Below, piece by piece: positions 51,837-62,165 of a stretch of DNA of 64,000 bases. Position 1 is the stretch's first letter, and every line of letters begins with the position of its first letter. This DNA comes from Labilibacter marinus. Lineage in GTDB: Bacteria; Bacteroidota; Bacteroidia; Bacteroidales; Marinilabiliaceae. Location of the stretch: positions 168,566 to 232,565 of the forward strand of contig NZ_LXYE02000034.1 in the NCBI RefSeq assembly GCF_001659685.2, read 5' to 3'. Below the pieces are notes generated by a model. That model did no database searches, was not told the DNA's origin, and worked only from the letters and a program-made list of their open reading frames with translations. The position numbers were made by a program, and so were the translations under genes.

Positions 51837-54539
51837 ATGTCAAAAACGGAATCGTCAGTAGGTTCATTAACGCTCAATTTTCATCCCAACTTTAAATGGG
51901 GTTTAAGCATGGTAATGCTTTTTGTTATACATGCTTCTATTTTTTCTCAATCTATTTCTGGTATAGTTAGGTCCTCCGATGGAGAAACGATACCATTTGC
52001 ATCAATATATATTCAGGAACTAACCGCTGGTACAACAACTAATTTAGAGGGAGAATACAGTCTGGAGTTACCCAAAGGAATATCGCACATATCTTTTCAG
52101 GCTTTAGGTTATACTAAGGTTGAACTTAAGGTAGATATGAAATCGAATGATATTGTTAAGGATATTACTCTGCAACCGCACGACTATCGAATTAAAGAAG
52201 TTCGTGTTTTTTCGGGTGATGAAGATCCTGCTTATGCCATTATGCGAAAATCCATTAGTATGGCTCCATATTTTCAACGACAAATAAAGCATTATAAGGC
52301 CAATGTGTATATGAAAGGTGGCTTTGATATGAAAAAAGTGCCACGCCTGTTTCGTAAACAAATGAAAGAAGAAGGTATTGAAGAAGGAAAAAGTTATGTA
52401 GCGGAAAGTATTAATGAAATTACTTTTGACTCACCCAATAAATATATTCATAAGCAAATTTCAAAGCGTTCTACTATTCCAAACGATAGTGAGGATGATA
52501 TTATGGGCTTTTTAAATTATAGCTTCTACGATTCGGATAGTGAGTTGGCCATTTCGCCAGTGAGTAGAAAGGCTTTTTCGTTTTATAAGTTCAGATACGA
52601 AGGTTTTTTTAAGCAAGGAGATTTTTATGTGAACAAGATTAAAGTAACGCCTAAACGTAAAAATCAAAAGTTATTTGAAGGCTATATATATATTGTTGAT
52701 AAGCTGTGGAATATTCATTCGGTGGATTTAGTCAATGAGCAGTTTTTTGGAAAGGTAAGAGTAAAGCAGGTGCAAGAGCCCGTTAAAGGCAAAGCATGGT
52801 TACCCGTCAGTCATCAGTTTGATGTTGACGTACAGATGATGGGATTTAAGGCCGTGGCGAATTATGGTGGCTCGGTAAAATATGAAAAGGTTGAATTAGA
52901 TGCTGGCCTACCTGTGCCTACTTCTTTAAAGAAAGCTTACGCGGAAATAGAGGAGGAGCAAGCCTTTTTAGAAGAGTTAGAAAAACAGCAGCAACCTGTA
53001 TTAAATAAGTCGCAACAAAAAATTGAAGAACTACTGGCTAAGGATGATTTAAATAATCGCGAGATGATGAAGCTTTCGCGTTTGATGGAAAAAGAAAATA
53101 AAGCCAAGGAGCAAGGCGATAGAGGTTTGGAATTAGAAAGTAGAGATAGTTTGTATCAAATTGTAAAAGATACAGTGAGTAAAGACTCTATTGACTGGAA
53201 TAAAATTAGGCCTATCCCTTTAAGTAAAAAAGAGATTGAGAGTTTTGGAATAAAAGATTCCTTAACCTTAGCTATGTCGGGAGTGGAGGTAGATAGTGTA
53301 AAGCAAGAAAAGGAGAAATCAAAATTTAGTAAAGGACTGGATACTGCTTTAGGCGGAGGGAAAAAGTATTGGAATCCGACTGAGGAAAGACAAATTAGGT
53401 TTAAATATTATGGGCTGCTTGACCCTAATAACTTTGGTTTTAACTCAGTGGATGGCTTTACCTTTTCGCAAGGTTTTGATATTAAAACGCGTTATAAAAA
53501 AAGAGATAAGTTAAGTATTTGGGGAGGCTTGAAGTATGCTTTTGGAAGAGAAGATTTAATGTGGCGTATGAAAAGTGATTATAGGTTAGAATTTATTAAT
53601 CATACCAAATTTTTCTTTGACGCTGGGCAATGGAGCCAAGATTTTAACCCCAATGGTATTTCTCCTTTCGTTAATATGGTTTCGTCCTTATTCTTGAAGG
53701 AAAACTATATGAAACTTTATAAGGATAACTATGCTTCTGTTGGTGCGCAGAGGTTTCTTGCCAATGGTTTAATGTTAACTATAGGAGCTAAGTATCAGCA
53801 CATGAATCGTCTGGAAAATAGTACTTCTTATTCGTGGGGATACCCAAATAGAAAGTATTGGGATAATAACGAAATAAACACACATCCTGATATGGGGCAG
53901 TTTGATGACAGTAAGGCCTTTAGTTTAAGTGCTAAACTAGAATATACACCCAAGTATTACTATCGAATTGATAAAGGCTTTAAACGTATGATTAAATCAG
54001 ATTATCCAACATTTATTTTAAGTTATAAAGGAGGTTTTGATGGAATTATGGAGTCCGATTCTCGTTTTGATATGATGGAATTACGTATCAAACAAAAGCT
54101 GGAATGGAGTTATATGTACAACATCAATTACGATGTTCGAGGAGGTTATTATTTTAATAATCAGAATATGCATTTCTCTAATTACACGCATTTTAATACC
54201 AGCCAAATTCCTATTTCGTTTAAAGATTGGAAAAATAACTTTAACCTACTGAATGATTATGAGTACAGCACCAATGATTGGTATTTAGAAGGTCATTTTA
54301 GTTATTCAACACCGTACCTTTTAATTAAGAATATTCCATTTTTACAAGATAAATTGTGGAATGAAAACTTGTATTACAGTCATTTAACACAAGCCAGCTT
54401 TAAAAATTATAATGAAGTAGGGTATGGAATTACGCAAATATTCCTGTTTGCTAATGTAGGTGTTTTTGCAGGATTTGAGGAAATGGAGTTTTCGAGATGG
54501 GGTGTAAGGTTAAGCTTAAATTTAGGTGATTTGGATTAA
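51837..54539 (+). CDS. DUF5686 outer-membrane protein with carboxypeptidase-like regulatory domain
   Basis: This 900-residue protein has a signal segment (ASIFSQ), an N-terminal CarboxypepD_reg-like beta-sandwich (about 40-115; SGIVRSSDGETIPFASIYI), and a DUF5686 body. A charged coiled-coil-like linker covers about 370-500. The C-terminal 380 residues have alternating aromatic strands, as in an outer-membrane barrel, ending RLSLNLGDLD. The family is common in Bacteroidota and has no established function. It has a strong terminator after it. Confidence 0.85.
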   Translation: MSKTESSVGSLTLNFHPNFKWGLSMVMLFVIHASIFSQSISGIVRSSDGETIPFASIYIQELTAGTTTNLEGEYSLELPKGISHISFQALGYTKVELKVDMKSNDIVKDITLQPHDYRIKEVRVFSGDEDPAYAIMRKSISMAPYFQRQIKHYKANVYMKGGFDMKKVPRLFRKQMKEEGIEEGKSYVAESINEITFDSPNKYIHKQISKRSTIPNDSEDDIMGFLNYSFYDSDSELAISPVSRKAFSFYKFRYEGFFKQGDFYVNKIKVTPKRKNQKLFEGYIYIVDKLWNIHSVDLVNEQFFGKVRVKQVQEPVKGKAWLPVSHQFDVDVQMMGFKAVANYGGSVKYEKVELDAGLPVPTSLKKAYAEIEEEQAFLEELEKQQQPVLNKSQQKIEELLAKDDLNNREMMKLSRLMEKENKAKEQGDRGLELESRDSLYQIVKDTVSKDSIDWNKIRPIPLSKKEIESFGIKDSLTLAMSGVEVDSVKQEKEKSKFSKGLDTALGGGKKYWNPTEERQIRFKYYGLLDPNNFGFNSVDGFTFSQGFDIKTRYKKRDKLSIWGGLKYAFGREDLMWRMKSDYRLEFINHTKFFFDAGQWSQDFNPNGISPFVNMVSSLFLKENYMKLYKDNYASVGAQRFLANGLMLTIGAKYQHMNRLENSTSYSWGYPNRKYWDNNEINTHPDMGQFDDSKAFSLSAKLEYTPKYYYRIDKGFKRMIKSDYPTFILSYKGGFDGIMESDSRFDMMELRIKQKLEWSYMYNINYDVRGGYYFNNQNMHFSNYTHFNTSQIPISFKDWKNNFNLLNDYEYSTNDWYLEGHFSYSTPYLLIKNIPFLQDKLWNENLYYSHLTQASFKNYNEVGYGITQIFLFANVGVFAGFEEMEFSRWGVRLSLNLGDLD

Positions 54540-54610
54540 ATGATAATGAGTTCAGAAAGTAATATAGTCGAAAGTTAAAAGTCAGGACACACCAAACAAT
54601 ACTAGAAAGA

Positions 54611-54647
54611 AAATCCTGTAGGACGTAATGTTCTACGGGATTTTTAT
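54611..54647 (+). terminator. Rho-independent terminator after the DUF5686 gene
   Basis: AAATCCTGTAGGA pairs with TTCTACGGGATTT (G-U pairs) and is followed by TTTTT. Confidence 0.75.
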
Positions 54648-54666
54648 TTTCTTGGTCATACTGTAA

Positions 54667-54730
54667 ATTGGACTGCTGACAAAAAGTACTAATTGGTTGT
54701 TGTGGGCAGTCCGATTATGCTTTAAGTTTG
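54667..54730 (+). promoter_or_regulatory. MocR gene promoter with inverted-repeat operator
   Basis: ATTGGACTGC (54667-54676) and GCAGTCCGAT (54706-54715) form a 10-bp inverted repeat with one mismatch. The second arm lies between the -33 TTG (54697-54702) and the -7 box TAAGTTTG (54723-54730). The ATG is at 54735, four nucleotides later, so translation is probably leaderless. The position suits autorepression by the MocR protein. Confidence 0.55.
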
Positions 54731-54734
54731 TAGT

Positions 54735-56183
54735 ATGATTTTAATTCAGCTAGATAAAAGCAAGAAAAAACTGTATCAGCAAATTTACAATCAAATTGTA
54801 GAACTGATTAAAAGTGGTAGTCTTCATGTAGGAGAAACGCTGCCGTCAACCCGAAAGTTGGCGGAATTAACAGGAGTTAATCGTACTACTGTTTATAGAG
54901 CTTATCAGGAATTATGGGCAGCTGGTTATATAGAATCTACAGAAGGGGGATACTCTAAAGTTAGACAAGCGGTAGAAAGAACTGAAGGTATAAAGGAAGA
55001 GAGTTCGGAAATACTGAATTGGAATAATCAATTTTCAGATTTAGCGAGTTCTTTACTTGAGGACAGCGATTTTTCTTCTGAGGCTAAACTTAATTTTAGA
55101 TTGTTAAGTCCAGACCATATGTTGATGCCTGTTCAGGCTTTTAGACAGAGTATAAACCGTGTATTACAGGAAAAAGGAAGCGAAGTGTTGGATTATAATC
55201 AGTCCGAAGGTTATTATCCACTGCGTGAGTATATCGCTAGACAGATGCAGCAGCATGGTATTCATTGCGAATCGGAGCAGATAATGATGACCAATGGAAT
55301 GCAAAATGGCTTAGAGTTATTAACCAGAACTTTGGCCAACCCTAGAGATATTATTCTTTGTGAAAATCCAACCTATGGAATAATGCTTCAATTGGCAAAG
55401 CATTTAGGTATTCGTGTTCATGGTGTGAGCATGATAAGAGAAGGCATGGATTTATCCGAATTAGAAAGCAAGATTATTGAGTATAAACCTAAATTTATTT
55501 ATACCATACCTACTTTTCATAATCCTACAGGAATCACCACTTCTTATAGTCATCGAGAAAAGTTTTACGCCATTTGTAAAAAATACAAAGTTCCCATTTT
55601 AGAAGATGGTTTTGAAGAGGATATGAAATATTTTGGAAAAGCGATTGTTCCCATAAAATCTATGGATAAAAACAACTTGGTCATTTATCTGGGCACCTTT
55701 TCAAAGGTTCTATTTCCTGGAATTAGAGTAGGGTGGTTTGTGGCTCCAAAGGAAGTGGTGGCAAAAGCAGCCAACCTAAAACGAATATTTGAATTATCAT
55801 CCGTCACTTTAACGCAAGCAGCCATATTGGATTTTTGCAAAAATGGAAACTATGATTTGCACAAAAAACGATTGCACAGGTCATATAAAAAAAGAATGCA
55901 AGTTGCTTTACAGGCGTGCCGTAAATACTTGCCATTAGATAAGGTAAGCTATACTAAACCCAATGGCGGATACTTAATTTGGTTTTCGCTGAAAATAGAA
56001 AGTTGTAACGAAGAAGGTTTCATCGGGATTCTTCTAAAAAATGGTGTAGCAGTATCACCAGGAAGAAGGTTTTTCGTTTCCGATACAAATCAGGTATGCT
56101 TCCGATTATCTATCTCCAGTAGAAGTGAGGAAGAAATTGAAGAAGGTATTAAAGTCATCGGCAACACAGTAAATAGTTTATAA
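54735..56183 (+). CDS. MocR family transcriptional regulator (GntR helix-turn-helix + aminotransferase fold)
   Basis: This 482-residue regulator has a GntR winged helix (about 1-75; LPSTRKLAELTGVNRTTVYRAY) and a PLP aminotransferase-like domain (about 115-480; TIPTFHNPTGITTS, then LGTFSKVLFPGIRVGW with the PLP lysine). MocR proteins sense an amine or vitamer through PLP. It leads a compact unit with two GNAT acetyltransferase genes (12 nt gap and 10 nt overlap), which are likely targets of its control. Confidence 0.9.
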   Translation: MILIQLDKSKKKLYQQIYNQIVELIKSGSLHVGETLPSTRKLAELTGVNRTTVYRAYQELWAAGYIESTEGGYSKVRQAVERTEGIKEESSEILNWNNQFSDLASSLLEDSDFSSEAKLNFRLLSPDHMLMPVQAFRQSINRVLQEKGSEVLDYNQSEGYYPLREYIARQMQQHGIHCESEQIMMTNGMQNGLELLTRTLANPRDIILCENPTYGIMLQLAKHLGIRVHGVSMIREGMDLSELESKIIEYKPKFIYTIPTFHNPTGITTSYSHREKFYAICKKYKVPILEDGFEEDMKYFGKAIVPIKSMDKNNLVIYLGTFSKVLFPGIRVGWFVAPKEVVAKAANLKRIFELSSVTLTQAAILDFCKNGNYDLHKKRLHRSYKKRMQVALQACRKYLPLDKVSYTKPNGGYLIWFSLKIESCNEEGFIGILLKNGVAVSPGRRFFVSDTNQVCFRLSISSRSEEEIEEGIKVIGNTVNSL

Positions 56184-56195
56184 ACCTTTTTTAGA

Positions 56196-57011
56196 ATGAT
56201 AAAATTGAATCCTAGCGCTTATAGTGCGATTGAAAACCTCCTAAAGAGCGTAAATATAAATCACCTATTTGCCTTAGCTGTTGTTGAAAATAAAGTGAAA
56301 GGAGAGGTGTTTATAGATGATGTAAAGAATCCTCAAAGCTTTTATTTCAGGCATCCGTATGGAATGTCTCTGTTATTTGGGTCTACCAAAAATGAATCTT
56401 TTAATAAGTGCTTAAAGTCCTATTTACTTAATGCAGATAAACAGAGGTCACAGCCAGAATGGTTACAGGTTTACCCTATGTTATGGAATGAGAAATTGGC
56501 AGATTTACTACAAGCTGAGCTCACAACTGAGATAAGTGACGATAAAAAGGTTGTACTGGATTCACGAATTAACTTTAAGTTTAAAAAGGTTGATTTTATA
56601 TCGCTGATAAAAGTTGAAGAGCCAAGCATTGTTATTAAACGTACGACAGAAGAAAATTATAATTTAATAACGGGACAAGTTGTTCCGCAGTATTTTTATA
56701 ATAATTCAGCACATTTTATAAAGGACGGAGTTGGGTTTTCTGTCATGTATAATGGAATGCCCGTAGCTACTGCATTTGCCGCTTTTATTATCAAAAATAA
56801 GCTAGAAATAGGAATTGAAACTCTTTCTGGCTACAGAGGCAAGGGACTAGCTAAAAGAGTTTGTTCCGCATTAATTGAGTATTGTTCACAAAATAATTTA
56901 GAACCAGTCTGGTCGTGCAAGGGAAGCAATGTAGCTTCCATTAAGCTAGCAGAGAGTTTAGGGTTCAAACAAATATTAACCTTCCCATATTATAAATTAC
57001 CATGCAATTAA
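56196..57011 (+). CDS. GNAT family N-acetyltransferase (two-lobed)
   Basis: This 271-residue protein ends in a GNAT acetyl-CoA domain (GYRGKGLAKRVCSALIEYC is the A motif; about 180-265), with an extra N-terminal lobe as in the GNAT_acetyltran group. The acceptor is unknown. It lies between the MocR gene and a second GNAT gene and overlaps the latter by 10 nt. Confidence 0.85.
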   Translation: MIKLNPSAYSAIENLLKSVNINHLFALAVVENKVKGEVFIDDVKNPQSFYFRHPYGMSLLFGSTKNESFNKCLKSYLLNADKQRSQPEWLQVYPMLWNEKLADLLQAELTTEISDDKKVVLDSRINFKFKKVDFISLIKVEEPSIVIKRTTEENYNLITGQVVPQYFYNNSAHFIKDGVGFSVMYNGMPVATAFAAFIIKNKLEIGIETLSGYRGKGLAKRVCSALIEYCSQNNLEPVWSCKGSNVASIKLAESLGFKQILTFPYYKLPCN

Positions 57012-57421
57012 ACAATCAATTAACTATCTCATGTAGTAAGGAAAAACTGGATATCCCTATGATATACGATTTCTTGAGTAATAGATCGTATTGGGGAAAA
57101 GGTAGGACGCTGGAGCAAGTGGAATCTTCTATTTCTAACTCCATTTGTTTCGGCATTTATTTAAAAGATAAACAAGTTGCTTTTGCCAGAGTTGTAAGCG
57201 ATAAAGTGGTTTTTGCCTGGGTAATGGATGTTTTTGTACTGGAGGAATACAGAGGGCAAGGTATCGGAAAGACTCTTATGAAATCGATTATAGAATACCC
57301 TGAATTAAAACAAGTAAGAAAAATTGGACTGGCAACAGATGATGCCCATGGCTTATATCAACAGTATGGTTTTACATCATTAATAAAACCGGAAAACTTA
57401 ATGGAGAGGGTAATGAGTTAG
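57002..57421 (+). CDS. GNAT family N-acetyltransferase
   Basis: This 139-residue single-domain acetyltransferase has the A motif VFVLEEYRGQGIGKTLMKSI and the C-terminal GLATDDAHGLYQQYGF block typical of small-molecule GNAT enzymes. It is translationally coupled to the preceding GNAT gene (overlap of 10 nt) and completes the MocR unit. Confidence 0.87.
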   Translation: MQLNNQLTISCSKEKLDIPMIYDFLSNRSYWGKGRTLEQVESSISNSICFGIYLKDKQVAFARVVSDKVVFAWVMDVFVLEEYRGQGIGKTLMKSIIEYPELKQVRKIGLATDDAHGLYQQYGFTSLIKPENLMERVMS

Positions 57422-58038
57422 CAATTCATTTTAAAGAAAGTGTAGTTTTTAGAATTACAGATTTTAAAATTGAAGATGATCAATATAAAGTCGAGAATTA
57501 TTAAAACAAGGGTAATTTGTTAATTCTGATTTAATAGGTATAAATGAATTGTTATCCCTTGGTCCTCGCTCCTTAGGTTCAATGTTTAACTCGCTATGCT
57601 AACCAGAGTGTTGCTCTGGGCTAATGATTTAAATCCGTAGGACTTTTGATTCGAGAAATGGTCATTATCTCAATTATATGAACGACAGACTTAAGATAAA
57701 TGCCCCATTGGGGCAAAAGCGAAAGCATTGGGCAACGCCCAATGAAAACAATTAACCTGCAGCTAGCTCTAAAAGAGCTAAAGCCAAACCTGTCCATCAT
57801 CATTCATTTTGGGAGTCTTTTCTATGCTTTGGGTAATCTTAAAAGGATTATTCATAGTATTTGTCTTGAAAACCTCTCCATCTATATACCTAAGTCTTTC
57901 TAATTTTTATATTTTTGCAGCTTAATTCAAAAAGTAAATAAAACTAGGTGATAAGTTAATTGATTAAAAGATGAATAACCTTAAATGAAGTTCATCGTCT
58001 TTTGTCTTTTGTCTTTTGTCTATAATCTATAAATAAAC
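57422..58038. repeat. Intergenic region with REP-like hairpins and valS promoter
   Basis: Perfect hairpins: CCAGAG/CTCTGG (57603-57619), TGCCCCA-T-TGGGGCA (57701-57715), CATTGGGC/GCCCAATG (57726-57744) and TAGCTCT/AGAGCTA (57764-57780). A perfect -7 box TATTTTTG lies at 57910-57917. Three GTCTTTT tandem units occur near 57998-58020, just before valS. A reading frame at 57700-57903 runs across the hairpins and is not believed to be a gene. Confidence 0.5.
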
Positions 58039-60663
58039 ATGGAATTAGCAAGTACGTACAATCCCGCCGAAACGGAGGACAAGTGGTATAAGTATTGGAT
58101 GGATCAAAAATATTTTCATTCAGAACCGGATGAAAGAGAGCCATACACCGTCGTCATTCCACCGCCAAACGTAACGGGAATGCTACATATGGGGCACATG
58201 TTAAACAATACCATTCAGGATATTTTGGTGCGACGTGCTCGTATGATGGGCAAAAATGCTTGTTGGGTTCCAGGTACCGACCATGCTTCTATTGCTACGG
58301 AAGCTAAGGTGGTAAATAAATTAAAAGGAGAAGGTATTGATAAAGCTGACCTTTCGCGTGATGAATTTTTAGGTCATGCTTGGGATTGGACTGAGAAACA
58401 CGGTGGAATCATTCTGGAGCAATTAAAGAAACTTGGTGCTTCATGCGATTGGGACAGAACTTGTTTTACTTTAGATGAAACCAGAAGCGAAGCTGTACTA
58501 GATACTTTTGTTGAGTTATATAACAAAGGATTAATTTACCGTGGTGTTCGTATGGTAAACTGGGATCCTGCTGCTTTAACTGCTGTTTCTGATGAGGAAG
58601 TGGTTTATAAAGAAGTTCATTCAAAATTATATTATCTACTATATAAAATTGAGGGTGAAGATGGCCATGTAACCATTGCAACTACGCGTCCAGAAACCAT
58701 TTTAGGAGATACCGCAGTTTGTATCAATCCTAACGATGAGCGTTTTAAACATCTTAAAGGAAAAAGAGTGATCGTGCCTTTGATCAATCGTTCTATTCCA
58801 ATTATTGAGGATGATTATGTAGATATGGAGTTTGGTACAGGGTGTTTGAAAATTACCCCTGCGCACGACTTAAATGACTACGAAATGGGAATGCGTCATA
58901 ACTTAGAGAGCATCGATATTTTAAACGACGATGGTACTTTAAGTGAGGCAGCTCAGCTGTTTGTGGGTAAAGATCGTTTTGTGGTTCGCGAGGAAATTAT
59001 CCCAGAATTACAAAAAGAAGGAAACGTACTAAAAATTGAAGATTACGATAATAAAGTAGGTTGTTCAGAGAGAACTGGAGCTGTTATTGAGCCTAAGCTT
59101 AGTACGCAGTGGTTCTTAAAAATGACTGAAATGGCTAAGGTGGCTTTGGACGCTGTAGAGACTGATGAGGTTCAGTTTCACCCTGCCAAGTTTAAAAACG
59201 TTTACCGTCACTGGATGGAAAACGTAAAAGACTGGTGTATCTCGCGTCAGTTGTATTGGGGACACAGAATACCGGTTTATTATTTAGATAACGGTGATTT
59301 TGTTGTAGCTAAAAATGATGAAGAAGCCCTTAAGTTAGCACAAGAGAAGAGTGGTAATGCTGCTTTAACTATTGCTGATTTAAAGCAAGAAGATGATGTG
59401 TTAGATACTTGGGCATCGTCGTGGTTATGGCCTATTTCTGTGTTTGATGGATTTAATCCGGATAAAAGAGAGATTGATTATTACTACCCAACCAGCGATT
59501 TGGTAACGGGTCACGATATCATCTTTTTCTGGGTGGCGCGTATGATTATGGCGGGGTACCAGTTTAAAGGAACCTTCCCATTTAAAAATGTGTATTTTAC
59601 CGGTATGGTGCGCGATCAACAAGGTCGTAAAATGAGTAAGCAGTTGGGTAACTCGCCCGATCCATTGGATTTAATTGCCAAGTATGGTGCCGATGGGGTT
59701 CGTGTGGGTATGTTACTTTGTTCTCCTGCTGGTGGCGACTTGTTATTCGATGATAGCTTAACGGAGCAAGGACGTAACTTCTCCAACAAAATATGGAACG
59801 CCTTCCGATTAGTTAAAGGGTGGGAAGTAGATGAGGCCTTAGCTCAGCCAGAGAGTGCTGCTAAAGGTATTGAGTGGTTTAGTCATAAGCTTGATCAGAC
59901 GATTAACTTAGTGGATGATCACTTTAGCAAGTTCCGTATTTCGGATGCATTGATGTCGGTTTATACTTTATTCCGTGATGATTTTTCGTCGTGGTATTTA
60001 GAGATTGTGAAGCCAGGATATCAGCAACCTATTGATGGAGCTACTTACAAAGCGACTATCGAAAATTTTGATAAGTTATTAAGATTACTGCACCCATTTA
60101 TGCCATTTATCTCTGAGGAAATTTGGCAAATACTAGGCGACAGAAAAGAAGGCGAGAGCATCATGGTTTCGGATATGCCTGTGCCTAGCGAAGTGGATGA
60201 AAAGTTATTAGCAAGCTTTAGCTTAACGCAAGAAGCCATTGCTGGTGTACGTAACATTCGTAAGCAAAAAAATATTCCTAATAAGGATAGCATTGCTTTA
60301 AGTATATTAGATAATTCAGGATACGATAAAAGTTTTGATGCTGTATTGGTTAAGTTGGCTAATGCCGAGGAATTAAATTTTGTGACCGAAAAAGTAAACG
60401 GTGCTTTATCGTTTATGGTTAAGGCCAACGAGTACTTTATTCCTTTAGGAGATTTAATTGATGTAGATGCAGAAATTAAACGTTTAGAAGAGGAATTAAA
60501 ATACAATAAAGGATTCCTTATTTCGGTGAGTAAAAAGCTAAGCAACGAACGTTTTGTAAACAACGCACCAGAAAAGGTAGTTGCCATTGAAAAACAAAAA
60601 CAAGCTGATGCCGAAGCTAAAATTAAAGCTTTGGAAGAAAGCATCGCTAATATGAAAGGGTAG
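58039..60663 (+). CDS. valS: Valyl-tRNA synthetase
   Basis: This 874-residue class I synthetase charges tRNA-Val. The HIGH motif is HMGH (residues 50-53, in [14 protein letters not shown]) and the KMSKS motif is KMSKQ (531-535, in [14 protein letters not shown]). The editing domain lies between ([13 protein letters not shown]) and a C-terminal coiled coil (about 805-874) ends the protein. Length is normal. It is transcribed alone from a -7 box at 57910 and ends at a strong terminator. Confidence 0.97.
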   Translation: MELASTYNPAETEDKWYKYWMDQKYFHSEPDEREPYTVVIPPPNVTGMLHMGHMLNNTIQDILVRRARMMGKNACWVPGTDHASIATEAKVVNKLKGEGIDKADLSRDEFLGHAWDWTEKHGGIILEQLKKLGASCDWDRTCFTLDETRSEAVLDTFVELYNKGLIYRGVRMVNWDPAALTAVSDEEVVYKEVHSKLYYLLYKIEGEDGHVTIATTRPETILGDTAVCINPNDERFKHLKGKRVIVPLINRSIPIIEDDYVDMEFGTGCLKITPAHDLNDYEMGMRHNLESIDILNDDGTLSEAAQLFVGKDRFVVREEIIPELQKEGNVLKIEDYDNKVGCSERTGAVIEPKLSTQWFLKMTEMAKVALDAVETDEVQFHPAKFKNVYRHWMENVKDWCISRQLYWGHRIPVYYLDNGDFVVAKNDEEALKLAQEKSGNAALTIADLKQEDDVLDTWASSWLWPISVFDGFNPDKREIDYYYPTSDLVTGHDIIFFWVARMIMAGYQFKGTFPFKNVYFTGMVRDQQGRKMSKQLGNSPDPLDLIAKYGADGVRVGMLLCSPAGGDLLFDDSLTEQGRNFSNKIWNAFRLVKGWEVDEALAQPESAAKGIEWFSHKLDQTINLVDDHFSKFRISDALMSVYTLFRDDFSSWYLEIVKPGYQQPIDGATYKATIENFDKLLRLLHPFMPFISEEIWQILGDRKEGESIMVSDMPVPSEVDEKLLASFSLTQEAIAGVRNIRKQKNIPNKDSIALSILDNSGYDKSFDAVLVKLANAEELNFVTEKVNGALSFMVKANEYFIPLGDLIDVDAEIKRLEEELKYNKGFLISVSKKLSNERFVNNAPEKVVAIEKQKQADAEAKIKALEESIANMKG

Positions 60664-61022
60664 TTTTGTGATTGGTTGTTAGTCATTGGTCATTAGTTGA
60701 TGTACAAGCCATTTAAATCATACAGAGTAAATAATAACAAGCGCCGCAATTTGCGGCGTTTGTTGCTTCAAGCTCAGAGTACCTTCCCGTCAGTAGGTGA
60801 CCAAAGGTCATACAGCAACAGTCCAGTGTGTAACGCTGGGTATAAAGTATAATCATTATAAGGAGCCTGAAGGACGCACAGCCTTAATCTTTTAAATCCT
60901 GTCTTTTAGATACAATTTCATCATGTAATTTCCGTTTTAATATTGCCTATACGAGGTGAAATATGCACCTTTAAGCTTGTGACTTATTGCAAACACTTCT
61001 CATTAATAAAATAGTAGCACAA
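60664..61022. repeat. Terminator of valS and REP-like hairpins
   Basis: CGCCGCA/TGCGGCG (60742-60758) flanked by AACAA/TTGTT is the valS terminator. TGACC/GGTCA (60798-60810) and CCAGTGT/ACGCTGG (60823-60839) resemble the hairpins at 19977 and 57603. No reading frame of interest before the ATG at 61023. Confidence 0.5.
60736..60764 (+). terminator. Rho-independent terminator after valS
   Basis: AACAAGCGCCGCAA and TTGCGGCGTTTGTT pair in a long GC-rich stem. Confidence 0.8.
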
Positions 61023-61796
61023 ATGTCAAATATCAATTTTTCTATTTTCCAACCTAGACCATTAAAGATATTAATGGTGCTTTTAGTTATCTGTAATACC
61101 CTTTTTAGTCAAGATAAAGTAGAAAAGGAAACCGTTGAAATTCCAGAACCACTCATGTTTGACTTGGTTAGAGGTCTAGGTGCCAAGCAAGGAGAATTAG
61201 AAATAAATGCCTTAGCAGATTTACCCTTAAATGACGGTCCTGTAAGAGGTGTAGAGTGGGCTCCTGAAATAGAATATGCCTTGTTTGATGGTTTTGCCGT
61301 GGAATTGGAATTTCCGATGCATGATTTCGAATTAGAAGCTTATAAACTGGCTTTTCAATGGACAATGGGTGCATCTAAGAATAACAAATTCATTCATGGT
61401 ATTCAGGTGATAGGCGAACAATATATACACGATGATATTTTAGAACTCAACTTTTTATATGTTCCGGCTTACAGGTTTAATGAGGTTTGGAGTACAATTG
61501 GATTATTTGGTGTAATGTTAGAATCGGGCGCGGATAGTCCTGAGAAAGATTATACTATTTTATTGAACGCTTCTGTTTTTGCCAACCTTAATAAGCATAT
61601 GGTAGTAGGATTAGAAATGAATAATACCGACCCTACCTTTCAAAAAGTAGATAGCAACGAAATGGAATTACTTATTCTTCCTCAAATGCATTACGAATGG
61701 GAAAATGGGTTTTCATTTCAATTTGGAGCAGGTTCTTCTTTTTATAAAGGGAATGCCGATTTTTCGGCTGTTATGAGAGTCATTAAAACATTTTAA
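61023..61796 (+). CDS. Putative outer-membrane beta-barrel protein
   Basis: This 257-residue protein starts at the ATG at 61023; the earlier TTG at 60987 gives an odd extension. A signal-like hydrophobic stretch (LKILMVLLVICNTLFSQ) precedes mature text with alternating strands (PEIEYALFDGFAVELEFPM, LPQMHYEWENGFSFQFGAG) ending in F. It resembles small barrel proteins used as transporters or for model porins. No family recognised. It has no functional neighbours. Confidence 0.7.
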   Translation: MSNINFSIFQPRPLKILMVLLVICNTLFSQDKVEKETVEIPEPLMFDLVRGLGAKQGELEINALADLPLNDGPVRGVEWAPEIEYALFDGFAVELEFPMHDFELEAYKLAFQWTMGASKNNKFIHGIQVIGEQYIHDDILELNFLYVPAYRFNEVWSTIGLFGVMLESGADSPEKDYTILLNASVFANLNKHMVVGLEMNNTDPTFQKVDSNEMELLILPQMHYEWENGFSFQFGAGSSFYKGNADFSAVMRVIKTF

Positions 61797-61860
61797 ACCT
61801 TTCTCGAAAAGAATAATGAATGTTAACTATAATTAGAATAAAAGTAACTCATCATTATAA

Positions 61861-62040
61861 ATGCAAATAACTATTTCGGAAACTAAGTTTATTAAAACAG
61901 AACAGATTATAGCGCTCTATGCTGCTAATGAATAGAGTTCTGCAGATAAACCTATTGCTTTGGAAGGTAAAAATATTAAATTTATAGCCAAACTATATAA
62001 GCTTTGGTTTAGTGCAAATATGATAGTCCGTTGCCTTTAA
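61861..62040 (+). pseudogene. GNAT acetyltransferase remnant with in-frame stop
   Basis: From the ATG the frame reads MQITISETKFIKTEQIIALY, then AANE, a TAG, and SSADKPIALEGKN. The text AANE-W-SSADKP is the usual start of a GNAT family, so the TAG most likely replaces Trp. After about 40 codons the similarity is lost and no acetyl-CoA motif follows. This is a truncated and stopped gene fragment. Confidence 0.55.
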
Positions 62041-62099
62041 ACCGTTTGCTTTATATATGCAATAAGTTTTATTTAATTTTAATAGAGTTTTATAGCCTA

Positions 62100-62107
62100 T
62101 ATTTTTG
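62100..62107 (+). promoter_or_regulatory. -7 box of the lysine-rich small protein gene
   Basis: TATTTTTG is a perfect TAnnTTTG box, about 58 nt before the ATG at 62166. No -33 TTTG was found. Confidence 0.45.
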
Positions 62108-62165
62108 TCAGAATTAAAAGCAAACAAGCAACAGAGAAACAAATAACATTTAGATAAATAATATC

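Noticed and set aside
57700..57903. 67-residue reading frame before valS
   Set aside because: It runs through perfect hairpins of a REP-like repeat and has no protein-like composition.
60045..60686. 213-residue minus-strand frame within valS
   Set aside because: Antisense shadow of the valS C-terminal region, with serine/leucine-rich nonsense text.
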